Positions 57,434-64,000 of a DNA stretch of 64,000 nucleotides are shown here, piece by piece (positions within the stretch are counted from its first letter, which is position 1; every line of letters begins with the position of its first letter). A program made the translations under genes and the position numbers. The notes below the pieces were generated by a model. It did not search any database. It had not been told where the DNA came from and worked only from the letters and a program-made list of their open reading frames with translations. The stretch comes from DATBQN01 sp963799925 (GTDB lineage: Bacteria > Acidobacteriota > Thermoanaerobaculia > Multivoradales > UBA5704), in contig CAWCYZ010000001.1 of assembly GCA_963799925.1 (NCBI GenBank), positions 248,001 through 312,000 on the forward strand, read 5' to 3'.

Positions 57434-57455
57434 GCGGTTTACCCGGGTAAACCGC
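57434..57455. promoter_or_regulatory. perfect 22-bp palindrome
   Basis: GCGGTTTACCC followed directly by its complement GGGTAAACCGC. It lies 123 bp before the parB-like ATG and 40 bp after the TPR stop. It could be an operator, or the stem of a terminator without T-run. Confidence 0.7.
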
Positions 57456-57464
57456 CATCGGTGA

Positions 57465-57479
57465 TTCATCTAAGATGAA
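57465..57479. promoter_or_regulatory. 15-bp palindrome TTCATCT-A-AGATGAA
   Basis: A perfect inverted repeat with one central base, in AT-rich DNA just after the 22-bp palindrome. A third, shorter inverted repeat (ACTTG-GAAG-CAAGT) lies at 57497-57510. All three precede the candidate promoter of the parB-like gene. Confidence 0.6.
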
Positions 57480-57509
57480 CAATAAATGCGCAGTCGACTT
57501 GGAAGCAAG

Positions 57510-57538
57510 TTGACTTGAGCATTGTTGATTGGTAGCTT
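57510..57538 (+). promoter_or_regulatory. candidate sigma70 promoter of the parB-like gene
   Basis: TTGACT (57510-57515), spacer of 17 bp, TAGCTT (57533-57538). The start codon at 57578 is 40 bp downstream. The -35 box touches the third inverted repeat (57497-57510), suggesting control by a DNA-binding protein. Confidence 0.5.
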
Positions 57539-57577
57539 CGCCCGGCTCCAGAGGACGCGAACGGCGAAACCGGCACG

Positions 57578-58453
57578 ATGACCGATCCCAGGCTTCCCTG
57601 CTCCACGCCGGGCGCCGTCGAGCTCCCGCTCGACGCCGTGGCGCCGGACCCCGGCCAGCCGCGCTCCCCGTCTTCCATGGCGGAGCTCGCCGAGCTCGCC
57701 GAGAGCCTCCGCGTCCACCGGCTGATCCAGCCGATCGTGGTCACCCCACACCCCGAGGCCGCGGCGCGGTCGGTCACCCCCTACATGATCCTGGTCGGCG
57801 AGCGCCGCTGGCGCGCGGCGAAGCTCGCCGGGCTCGCCACGGTCCCGGCCGTGGTGCGGCGGGACGAGATCACGGCCAGCGACCGCCTGCTCCTGCAGAT
57901 CGCCGAGAACGACGAGCGCTCGCCGCTCGGCCTCCTCGAGCGGGCGCGGGCCTATCAGCGCGCCCACCAGCTCTCCCGGCTGTCGCAGCAGGCGTTCGCC
58001 GAGCGCTGCCGCAAGACCAAGGGGTTGATGTCGCAGCTCCTGCACCTTGCCGACGCCCAGGGGCTCCTGCGCCAGGCCCTCGAGGAGGGCCTCCTCAACG
58101 ACCACAAGACCGCGCGGCTCTTCGAGCGGCTCGCCGTCGAGGCTCAGCAAGCCCTCCTCGCGGCCGCCCGGCTGACGGGCCAGCCCATCACCGCCTGGCG
58201 CCTCCAGGCGGCCAAGGATTCAGGCCGCCCGGAGGAGGGCGGCGAGGCCGCGGCGCGAACGCCCGCCGATCGCTCTCCCGGCGCGGCGGCGGCGGCGCAG
58301 CGCGCACCGGCACCCGTCAAGACGATCGACATCCCCTTCACCTACGACATGTTGCGCGAGAACCTCCGGTTCCTCGGAGCGAAGGCGCTGCCGACGCTCG
58401 AGGCCGCGGCGGACCAGCTCCTCGAGCTGCTGGCCGCGGGCGGCGCCGCGTAG
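57578..58453 (+). CDS. ParB/Spo0J-like N-terminal-domain protein, orphan
   Basis: The 291-residue protein has the ParB N-terminal CTPase/DNA-clamp motifs: SLRVHRLIQPIVVTPH, then VGERRWRAAKLAGLATVPAVVR (GERRxRA box), then LLQIAENDERSPLGLLERARAY (the ENxxR box). An HTH-like stretch follows (LSQQAFAERCRKTKGLMSQLLHLADA). The C-terminal 90 residues are not the standard ParB dimerisation region (IPFTYDMLRENLRFLGAKALPTLEAAADQLLELL). No parA or parS-like cluster is adjacent, so it is more likely a regulator or accessory-element protein than the chromosomal segregation protein. Confidence 0.85.
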   Translation: MTDPRLPCSTPGAVELPLDAVAPDPGQPRSPSSMAELAELAESLRVHRLIQPIVVTPHPEAAARSVTPYMILVGERRWRAAKLAGLATVPAVVRRDEITASDRLLLQIAENDERSPLGLLERARAYQRAHQLSRLSQQAFAERCRKTKGLMSQLLHLADAQGLLRQALEEGLLNDHKTARLFERLAVEAQQALLAAARLTGQPITAWRLQAAKDSGRPEEGGEAAARTPADRSPGAAAAAQRAPAPVKTIDIPFTYDMLRENLRFLGAKALPTLEAAADQLLELLAAGGAA

Positions 58454-58570
58454 GCCGGCGCCGCGGCCGACCGTCCGGCGAGCGCCGAACGATGCGGATC
58501 GAACGCTGCGGCAACGTGGCGATCCCTCGAGCCGGTCATCAGCCATCCGGTGGTAGTCTCCACCGCCACC

Positions 58571-59536
58571 ATGACCCTCTACGACACGATCGTCGTCGGC
58601 GGCGGGCCGGCGGGCCTTACGGCCGGGCTCCATCTCGCCTGGCAGGAGCGCCGGGTGCTGGTGATCGACCGTGCCACCGGGCCGCTCTTCTATACCCTGG
58701 AGAAGCTCTACAACGTCCCCGGCATGCCGGAAGCGACGGGGGTGGAGATCCAGAAGCGGCTCAAGCTCCAGGCGAAGGAGCGCGGCGCCGAGATCGAGCA
58801 CGCCAACGTCGAGGCGATCTCCGGGAGCGCCGGGGACTTCCGGGTGCGCGGCGCCAAGGCGGGCCAGGAGTGGCGGGCGCGGACGATCCTCCTCGCCACC
58901 GGCGTCGTGCGCTACCACCCGACGATCGACGGCGACTTCACCCCCTGCTTCCAATATGCCGGCAAGGGAAACCTCTTCTACTGCACCGACTGCGAAGGGC
59001 CCGAGATCGCCGGCAAGGACACGATCGTCATCGGCACCGGCCACGCCGAGTGGGCGGCGGCGATGGCGATCGGCCTGTCGCGCTACACGCCGCGGCTGCG
59101 CCTCCTCGCCACCGCCGGGACGACGATCTCGGACGAGCGCGCGGCGGCTCTGCGCGAGAAGGGCATCCCGGTGATCGGCGGCGAGATCAAGCGGCTGATC
59201 GGCCAAGGCAAGCGGCTGACCGGCCTCGAGCTCGCCGACGGCACCCTCCTCACCGCCGAGGCCTTCTTCGTCTCCAGCCCGGTCCGTGGCCGCACCGACC
59301 TCGCCGAGCAGCTCGGGGTGAGGATGGCCGCGACCGGCCGCCATGCCGAGCCCGCCTCGCAGCGCGGCGACACCAACGTACCCGGAGTGTGGATCGCCGG
59401 CGACCTCCGCCCGATGACCCAGCAGGTCGCCGTCGCCATGGGCACCGGCAACATCGCGGCGGTGATGATCGACCAGCACTTCCGGACGATGGAGGTCGGT
59501 TCGCCGCCTATCTCTGGTGGTCCGCGGGCGGATTGA
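58571..59536 (+). CDS. thioredoxin-reductase-like FAD/NAD(P) oxidoreductase
   Basis: 322 residues from ATG 58571; an earlier ATG at 58550 lies in upstream sequence. FAD-binding GGGPAGLTAGLHLA at the N-terminus, redox-active CTDC (Cys 138 and 141) in the TrxR position, a second nucleotide fold (VIGTGHAEWAAAMAIGLS; GxGxxE/A, not a clean GxGxxA) and the FAD-closing WIAGDLRPMTQQVAVAMGTGNIAA. This layout is that of small TrxR-like flavoproteins which may accept ferredoxin or other small redox proteins in place of thioredoxin. The neighbouring genes give no partner. The last 29 bp overlap a small gene on the other strand. Confidence 0.9.
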   Translation: MTLYDTIVVGGGPAGLTAGLHLAWQERRVLVIDRATGPLFYTLEKLYNVPGMPEATGVEIQKRLKLQAKERGAEIEHANVEAISGSAGDFRVRGAKAGQEWRARTILLATGVVRYHPTIDGDFTPCFQYAGKGNLFYCTDCEGPEIAGKDTIVIGTGHAEWAAAMAIGLSRYTPRLRLLATAGTTISDERAAALREKGIPVIGGEIKRLIGQGKRLTGLELADGTLLTAEAFFVSSPVRGRTDLAEQLGVRMAATGRHAEPASQRGDTNVPGVWIAGDLRPMTQQVAVAMGTGNIAAVMIDQHFRTMEVGSPPISGGPRAD

Positions 59537-59678
59537 CCGGCGGCTCGACGTAGACCATGTCGTGGGCGCGGAACGCGTGAAGGCCGCGCGGCTTGGCCGG
59601 CCCGCCGAGCCCACCGAGCCCGCCAATCGACAACAGCACGAAAGCCAGCCAGGGTCCTGACAGCAGAGCGAGTCTCAT
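59508..59678 (-). CDS. very small secreted or membrane protein
   Basis: Starts at ATG 59678 with a good AAGGAG Shine-Dalgarno (about 59690-59685) and gives 56 residues: MRLALLSGPWLAFVLLSIGG then a Gly/Leu-rich stretch, a basic patch and HDMVYVEPPVNPPADHQR. The first 25 residues look like a signal sequence or one membrane helix. The remaining 30 residues have no match I recognise. It converges with and overlaps the flavoprotein gene by 29 bp. Confidence 0.5.
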   Translation of the reverse strand: MRLALLSGPWLAFVLLSIGGLGGLGGPAKPRGLHAFRAHDMVYVEPPVNPPADHQR

Positions 59679-59857
59679 CTCGTGTCTCCTTGGGGTTGAC
59701 CGACGACCGGAGTCTGTCGCTCACAGCCGTGGGGCCGCTATCAGGATCTTGCGCAGGATCTTGCGCTACAGGCCGGAACACTTCGATGTGCTAGCCTTCC
59801 GTCTCCCTCGCCCGCCGGCGAGGGGCCTCTCTTCCATCGACCGCCGACTCGACCACC

Positions 59858-60799
59858 ATGGACGCCACGACTTCGCCCGCCACCGCTGTCCGCTGCCGCG
59901 GCCTGGTCAAGCGCTATGCCGACGTCACCGCGGTCGCCGGGCTCGACCTCGAGATCCGCCGCGGCGAGTGCTTCGGCCTCCTGGGGCCGAACGGCGCCGG
60001 GAAGACGACGACGATCGAGATCCTCGAGGGGCTGACCGCCCCCGACGCCGGCGAGGTCGAGCTGCTGGGGACCACCTGGCGCCAGGAGCCGCAGCGCCTG
60101 CGCGAGCGGCTCGGCATCTCGCTCCAGGAGACGCAGCTCAACGACAAGCTGACCGTCGAGGAGACGCTCCGCCTCTTCCGCTCGTTCTACGCGCACGGGC
60201 GCGACCCCGACCGGGTGATCGCCGACCTCTCGCTCGACGAGAAGCGGAAGTCGCGCGTCGGCAAGCTTTCCGGCGGGCAGAAGCAGCGCCTGGCCGTCGC
60301 CTGCGCCATGGTCGGCGATCCCGAGGTGCTGTTCCTCGACGAGCCGACGACCGGCCTCGACCCGCAGAGCCGGCTGGAGCTCTGGGGGCTCGTCACCCGC
60401 TTCCGCGCCGAGGGCGGCACGGTGCTCTTGACCACCCACTACATGGACGAGGCCGAGCGGCTCTGCGACCGGGTGGCGATCGTCGACCACGGCAAGGTGA
60501 TCGCGCTCGGCACCCCGGCCGAGCTGATCGCCTCGCTGCGCGCCGCCAACGTCATCGAGTTCGCCTCCGAGCCCGAGCTGCCGGAGGCCGCGCTCCTCGC
60601 CCTCCCCGGCGCCACCGAGATCCACCGCCGCGGCCCCATCCAGGCACTCTCGGTGGGCTCGCTCTCGGAGACCGTGCCGGCGCTCCTCGCCGCCATCGAC
60701 CGCGCCGGCGCCCGGCTGGTCAACCTCTCGACCCATCGCGCGACGCTCGAGGACCTCTTCGTCGCGCTGACCGGCCGCGAGCTGCGGGAGGGCCAGTAG
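59858..60799 (+). CDS. ABC transporter ATPase (DrrA/YadG-type exporter)
   Basis: 313 residues. Walker A GPNGAGKTT (about residue 41), Q-loop SLQETQLNDKL, signature LSGGQKQRLAVACAM, Walker B VLFLDEPTTGLDPQSR and H-loop TTHYMDEAERLCDR. The C-terminal 90 residues (after LGTPAELIASL) form the regulatory domain typical of DrrA/CcmA-like exporter ATPases. It is followed after 2 bp by its permease gene. Substrate unknown: drugs, lipids or envelope components are known for this class. Confidence 0.95.
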   Translation: MDATTSPATAVRCRGLVKRYADVTAVAGLDLEIRRGECFGLLGPNGAGKTTTIEILEGLTAPDAGEVELLGTTWRQEPQRLRERLGISLQETQLNDKLTVEETLRLFRSFYAHGRDPDRVIADLSLDEKRKSRVGKLSGGQKQRLAVACAMVGDPEVLFLDEPTTGLDPQSRLELWGLVTRFRAEGGTVLLTTHYMDEAERLCDRVAIVDHGKVIALGTPAELIASLRAANVIEFASEPELPEAALLALPGATEIHRRGPIQALSVGSLSETVPALLAAIDRAGARLVNLSTHRATLEDLFVALTGRELREGQ

Positions 60800-60801
60800 G
60801 C

Positions 60802-61866
60802 ATGCGCGTCCGGCCGCCTCTCGTCGAGCTGACCGTCGCCCGCGCCAAGGAGTTCGTGCGCGAGCCGGAGGCGATCTTCTGGGTCTTCGCCGTGCCGATC
60901 GTCTTCTCGGTCGTCTTGGGCTTCGCCTTCCGCTCGAAGCCCCCCGACCGCCTGCCGGTGGCGGTCGTGACGCGGGCGGCGGCGGGAGCTCCCGATCCTG
61001 CCGCGGCGCGGGTGGTGGCGGCGCTCGCCCGCTCGCCGTTCCTGCAGCCGCGGGCCTACCCCGAGGCGGCGGGGCGGGACGCGCTGCGCACCGGCAAGGT
61101 ATCGCTCCTGGTGGTGCCCGCGCCGGCGGGCCCCGGCGCGACCTTCCAGTTCGACCCCACGCAGCCCGACTCGCGGATCGCCCGCCTGGAGGCGACCGAC
61201 GCCCTCGAGCGCGCCGCCGGCCGCGCCGACGTCGTCCCCGTGCGCTCGGTCGAGGTGACCGAGAAGGGGTCGCGCTACATCGACTTCCTGATGCCCGGCC
61301 TCCTCGGCATGAACCTCATGGGGACCAGCATCTGGAGCCTCGCCTTCTCGATCACTACGGCGCGCAACCGGCGGATCCTGAAACGCCTGGTGGCGACGCC
61401 GATGCGCCGCGGCGACTTCCTGCTGGCGCAGATCTTCGCCCGCCTGGTGTTCCTGGCGGTCGAGGTGGCGCTCCTCACCGGCTTCGGCTGGATCGTCTTC
61501 GGGGTCGCCGTGCGCGGCTCGATGCTGCTGTTCCTCTTCACCTGCTTCTTCGGCGCCATGTGCTTCTGCGGCCTGGGGCTGCTGATCGGCTCGCGGGTGA
61601 CGACGCTCGAAGGGGCCTCGGGGCTCACCAATCTGGTGATGTTGCCGATGTGGCTCTGCTCGGGGGTCTTCTTCTCCTCCGAGCGCTTCCCGGTGAAGGT
61701 CCAGCCGTTCATCCAGGCGCTGCCGCTGACGGCGCTCAACAACGCCCTGCGCGCCATCATGAACGAGGCGAAGCCGTTCTCCGCCGTCGCCCCGGCGCTC
61801 GGTCTCCTCGCCGTCTGGGGGGTCGCGAGCTTCGCCGTCGCGCTGAAGATCTTCAAGTGGAAGTAG
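60802..61866 (+). CDS. ABC-2 type permease, partner of the upstream ATPase
   Basis: 354 residues with the ABC-2 layout: a first membrane helix (AIFWVFAVPIVFSVVLGFAF), a large extracytoplasmic domain (about residues 45-170), then five or six helices from YIDFLMPGLLGMNLMGTSIWSLAF onward (ARLVFLAVEVALLTGFGWIVFG, MLLFLFTCFFGAMCFCGLGLLIG, LTNLVMLPMWLCSGVFFSSERFP, VAPALGLLAVWGVASFAVAL). SERFP and the C-terminal LPLTALNNALRAI are typical of DrrB/YhhJ-like permeases. With the ATPase it forms a single exporter. Confidence 0.93.
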   Translation: MRVRPPLVELTVARAKEFVREPEAIFWVFAVPIVFSVVLGFAFRSKPPDRLPVAVVTRAAAGAPDPAAARVVAALARSPFLQPRAYPEAAGRDALRTGKVSLLVVPAPAGPGATFQFDPTQPDSRIARLEATDALERAAGRADVVPVRSVEVTEKGSRYIDFLMPGLLGMNLMGTSIWSLAFSITTARNRRILKRLVATPMRRGDFLLAQIFARLVFLAVEVALLTGFGWIVFGVAVRGSMLLFLFTCFFGAMCFCGLGLLIGSRVTTLEGASGLTNLVMLPMWLCSGVFFSSERFPVKVQPFIQALPLTALNNALRAIMNEAKPFSAVAPALGLLAVWGVASFAVALKIFKWK

Positions 61867-61916
61867 GCGCTCGCGAGGATAGGCTCGCGAAGGAGACCCG
61901 GCAAGGAGGCCCGTCG

Positions 61917-62466
61917 ATGCAACGTCCGCGCTTCGCCCTCTCGCTCTTCCTCTTCGCCCTCGGCGCCCTCGCCCTTCTTCCAGCGGCCGGCCGCGCCGCC
62001 GACCCCGGCGCCGCCGCCGATCCCTGGGCCGGCTGGCGCTTCCTCGCCGGCGACTGGACGGGGGTGGAGGACACCTCGAAGCTCACCGGCGCCTTCTCCT
62101 TCCGCTTCGAGCTCGCGGACCACGTCCTGGTGCGCCGCAACCACGCCGACCTGCCGGCCGCCGGCGGCCGGCCCGCGGCGAAGCACGACGACCTGATGGT
62201 GGTCTACCCGGCGAGCCGGAGCCAGGAACGCGATCTTCTTCGACAGCGAGGGGCACGTCCTGCACTACACCGCCGAGCTGTCGGCCGACGGCAAGGTCCT
62301 CACCTTCGTCACCGCGCCGGCCGCCGCCGGCCCCCGCTTCCGCCTCACCTACACGAAGGCCGCCGACGACGCGATGGCCATCCGCTTCGAGATCGCGGCG
62401 CCGGGCAGCCCGGAGAAGTTCGCGCCCTACCTCTCCGGCCACGCCCGCCGCGCCGCGGCCGGGTGA
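61917..62466 (+). CDS. secreted protein of unknown function, one frameshift
   Basis: An exported product of about 182 residues after joining two frames. Strong AAGGAGG Shine-Dalgarno before ATG 61917, signal peptide FALSLFLFALGALALLPAAG, then a beta-rich domain (WRFLAGDWTGVEDTSKLTGAFSFRFELADHVLVRRNHADLPA ... IFFDSEGHVLHYTAELSADGKVLTFVT) that resembles lipocalin-like/DUF1579-type folds (GxWxG start). The frame changes near 62222, where deleting one C restores reading. The length is one base over a multiple of three, matching a single insertion. The end gives RAAAG and a TGA at 62466. Confidence 0.78.
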
Positions 62467-62483
62467 TTTTTTCGCCGCGGCAG

Positions 62484-63431
62484 CTACCCCGCCATCCCGG
62501 ACGCCAGCGCGACATCGCCGGTCGACTCGTCGAGGTCGGCGAGGCTCGCGTCGAGGGCGGCGGCGCGGCGGATGGAGGTCCAGGGGACGCGGGCGAGGAT
62601 CTCGGCGAAGCGCGGGCGGAAGCCGAGGCGGCCGGTCTCGTGGACGAAGCGGGCGAGCCCGTCGAGGCGGCCGGGGGTGGGGATCCCGGAGAGCTCCCAG
62701 GGGTGGACGACGAAGACCGGCAGGCCGCCCCGCGCGCGGTGGGCGAGCGCCGCCTTGACCAGCCACTCCGGCGGCGCCAGGCGGCCGGTCCAGCTCCCCG
62801 CCGGCAGGCGCAGCGGCCCGGCGAAGGAGAGCGGCGGGAACTCGAGGATCGAGCCGCCCGGCCAGGCGAGGCGCGAGGCGGCGCGCGGGTTGTCCTTGTG
62901 GCCGGCGAAGGGGTAGGTCGCGAGCGAGCTGTCGTAGCGGTAGCCGGCGTCGGCGACCATCGGCAGGCGGCAGTTGCCGAGCGCCCGCAGCGACCATTCG
63001 GGCGCCCGGTAGCCCGCGACCGGCGCCCCGGTCAGGTCCTCGAGGAGCGCCTTCGCCCGCGCCACGTCGCGGGCGAACTCCTCCGGCGTGCGGTCGGAGG
63101 CGCGCAGATGATGGTGGCCGTGGCTCGCCACCTCGTGCCCGGCGGCGGCGATCTCGCGCACCCGCCGCGGCAGCCGCTCCGCCACCTCGCCGAGCACGAA
63201 GAAGGTCGCCGAGCGGCCGCTCCGCGCCAGCATCTCGAGGAGCTCCGGCAGCAGCCGGTCGAGCTCGTTGGAGAGCGCCGGCCGCCCCGCCGGCCGCACG
63301 TAGGCGGGCACCAGGCAGGTGTGGTACCACTCCTCGACGTCGACGGTCAGCGCGAAGCCGAAACGGCCGAGGAGCGGCGCCACCTGCGGGCCGCCAGGGA
63401 GCCCTTGTGCCACTGGCTCAGAGGACATCAT
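62484..63431 (-). CDS. polysaccharide deacetylase (NodB/CE4, XrtA-type)
   Basis: 315 residues. CE4 motifs: LTVDVEEWYH (motif 1, first catalytic Asp), AAGHEVASHGHHHLRA (motif 2, metal His pair), GYRAPEWSLRALG (motif 3). The opening TVDVEEWYH and the later DSSLATYPF are typical of the exopolysaccharide deacetylases that sit in PEP-CTERM/exosortase gene clusters and carry a C-terminal DUF3473. No signal peptide is seen, as is usual for that subgroup. The gene stands alone here; it removes N-acetyl groups from a sugar polymer or its precursor. It is convergent with the secreted-protein gene, with 17 bp between. Confidence 0.92.
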   Translation of the reverse strand: MMSSEPVAQGLPGGPQVAPLLGRFGFALTVDVEEWYHTCLVPAYVRPAGRPALSNELDRLLPELLEMLARSGRSATFFVLGEVAERLPRRVREIAAAGHEVASHGHHHLRASDRTPEEFARDVARAKALLEDLTGAPVAGYRAPEWSLRALGNCRLPMVADAGYRYDSSLATYPFAGHKDNPRAASRLAWPGGSILEFPPLSFAGPLRLPAGSWTGRLAPPEWLVKAALAHRARGGLPVFVVHPWELSGIPTPGRLDGLARFVHETGRLGFRPRFAEILARVPWTSIRRAAALDASLADLDESTGDVALASGMAG

Positions 63432-63511
63432 CTAGACAGACCCAGTAGAACACGGCTGCGGCGTCATTGTGCCGACCCTGACATAGATTTGTAACAACTG
63501 CAACGCACGCG

Positions 63512-63613
63512 GGTACTGGCTCCGTTGGGTCCGCTGCGGGCGGCCGCCCTCGGGACCACCCGCCCGAGCCCCCTTCCAGGCGGCCGTCCTCGGGACCCAA
63601 CGGAGCCAGTACC
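63512..63613. repeat. 21-bp perfect inverted repeat with REP-like inner repeats
   Basis: The arms GGTACTGGCTCCGTTGGGTCC (63512-63532) and its exact complement (63593-63613) enclose 60 bp. Inside lie two direct repeats, GGCGGCCGCCCTCGGGACC and GGCGGCCGTCCTCGGGACC (one mismatch), of which the second is part of the 29-bp motif also found at 36411-36439. The whole unit occupies the 357-bp gap between the deacetylase gene and nuoA; otherwise that gap shows no gene. It could be a cruciform, a transcription end for either side, or a small non-autonomous repeat element. Confidence 0.8.
63569..63597 (-). repeat. dispersed REP-like motif, copy 2
   Basis: Reverse complement of 36411-36439 with one mismatch. 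Nested in the inverted repeat 63512-63613. Confidence 0.7.
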
Positions 63614-63788
63614 GGCGGGCGTGCGCTGGACTCGGAGCGGAGCTTGTGACATTCTTCACTAGCCTGGATTTCGCCCTGGGCTCTGGTCGCTGATCGTCAG
63701 ACGATGCACGCCCTGTGCCGCCGTTCGCAGGCGCGGGCGAATCGGGCGGCCGGATCGTCTTTCCGCCGCAGCACGAGCTCTGGAGGAC

Positions 63789-64000
63789 GTGCTTTTGCCC
63801 GAGCAGTACTACCCGGTGCTCTTGATGTTGGGGCTCGCGATCGTCGTCGGAGTCGCCATCCTCGTCATCTCGCAGCTCCTCGGCAAGCAGGTCGGCGGCC
63901 GGGTGAAGGGCACGCCGATCGAGTCCGGCATGCCGCTGCTCGACCGCTCGCACAAGCGGATCTCGATCGCCTTCTTCCTGGTGGCGATCGACTTCATCGT
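63789..64000 (+). CDS. nuoA: NADH-quinone oxidoreductase subunit A, 3' part outside the window
   Basis: Membrane subunit of respiratory complex I. Translation may begin at GTG 63789 or TTG 63795; GGAGG at 63782-63786 suits the TTG better. The visible 70 residues contain helix 1 (YYPVLLMLGLAIVVGVAILVISQLLG), the conserved loop ending ESGMP, and the start of helix 2 with RISIAFFLVAIDFIV, in the pattern of NuoA/NdhC (E-[SC]-G then FxVKFYLVAxxFIxFD). The gene runs off the right edge; further nuo genes are expected beyond it. Confidence 0.93.
   Translation, partial: MLLPEQYYPVLLMLGLAIVVGVAILVISQLLGKQVGGRVKGTPIESGMPLLDRSHKRISIAFFLVAIDFI

Noticed and set aside
57434..57455. parS site
   Set aside because: The palindrome GCGGTTTACCCGGGTAAACCGC does not match the TGTTTCACGTGAAACA consensus; kept only as a generic operator candidate.

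Overview
The window is a very GC-rich, gene-dense bacterial chromosome segment. Domain content suggests an Acidobacteriota-type organism, perhaps of the Thermoanaerobaculia kind: FG-GAP/ASPIC-UnbV proteins beside a multiheme cytochrome, a secreted protein ending in an LLDTR...DVSGYF domain, several TPR proteins with small zinc-binding heads, and an oxidative-type NuoA. This placement is inference; no rRNA, tRNA, CRISPR array or intact insertion sequence was seen.

Left part (1-14.9 kb) is mostly housekeeping. A leftward operon holds a secreted unknown, gamma-carbonic anhydrase, aspS and aroB (cut by the window edge). Rightward genes are a GT2 glycosyltransferase, a YbgC-type thioesterase, two tandem msrB genes (one exported, one cytosolic), a secreted protein, an RNB-domain ribonuclease, aroC and a PAP2 phosphatase. 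A ClC channel with CBS domains diverges from a MarR regulator. Next comes an extracytoplasmic redox cluster (13.9-19.6 kb): multiheme cytochrome with TPRs, CRTAC1 protein and YncE-like propeller. Its two larger genes are broken by many one-base insertions. A leftward operon rlmN-sbcD-sbcC-hydrolase follows (19.8-26.0 kb).

The 26.1-27.5 kb gap is a heavily decayed group II intron. Its reverse transcriptase can still be read in shifting frames, and most changes look like sense-strand G to C or T. Then comes a leftward operon of DUF4440 protein, GNAT enzyme, M49-like peptidase, hutU and a giant NtrY-like sensor kinase; then a GATase-like protein, a quinone oxidoreductase, an FHA/AAA+ regulator without a GAFTGA loop, and hemE-hemG.

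From 45 to 58.5 kb lies an accessory region. It has four TPR proteins of about 440-465 residues (three with a short Cys-rich head), each next to a small DNA-binding or secreted-peptide gene, plus a duplicated secreted peptide gene. This is the best candidate for an undescribed system, possibly a split peptide/TPR/HTH signalling device. The region also holds a 41-bp hairpin array, a perfect intrinsic terminator and an orphan ParB-like protein behind three palindromes. The right end carries a thioredoxin-reductase-like flavoprotein, an ABC exporter, a polysaccharide deacetylase and the start of nuoA.

Single-gene frameshifts are frequent and almost always fit extra bases, so many probably reflect consensus errors rather than true gene death.
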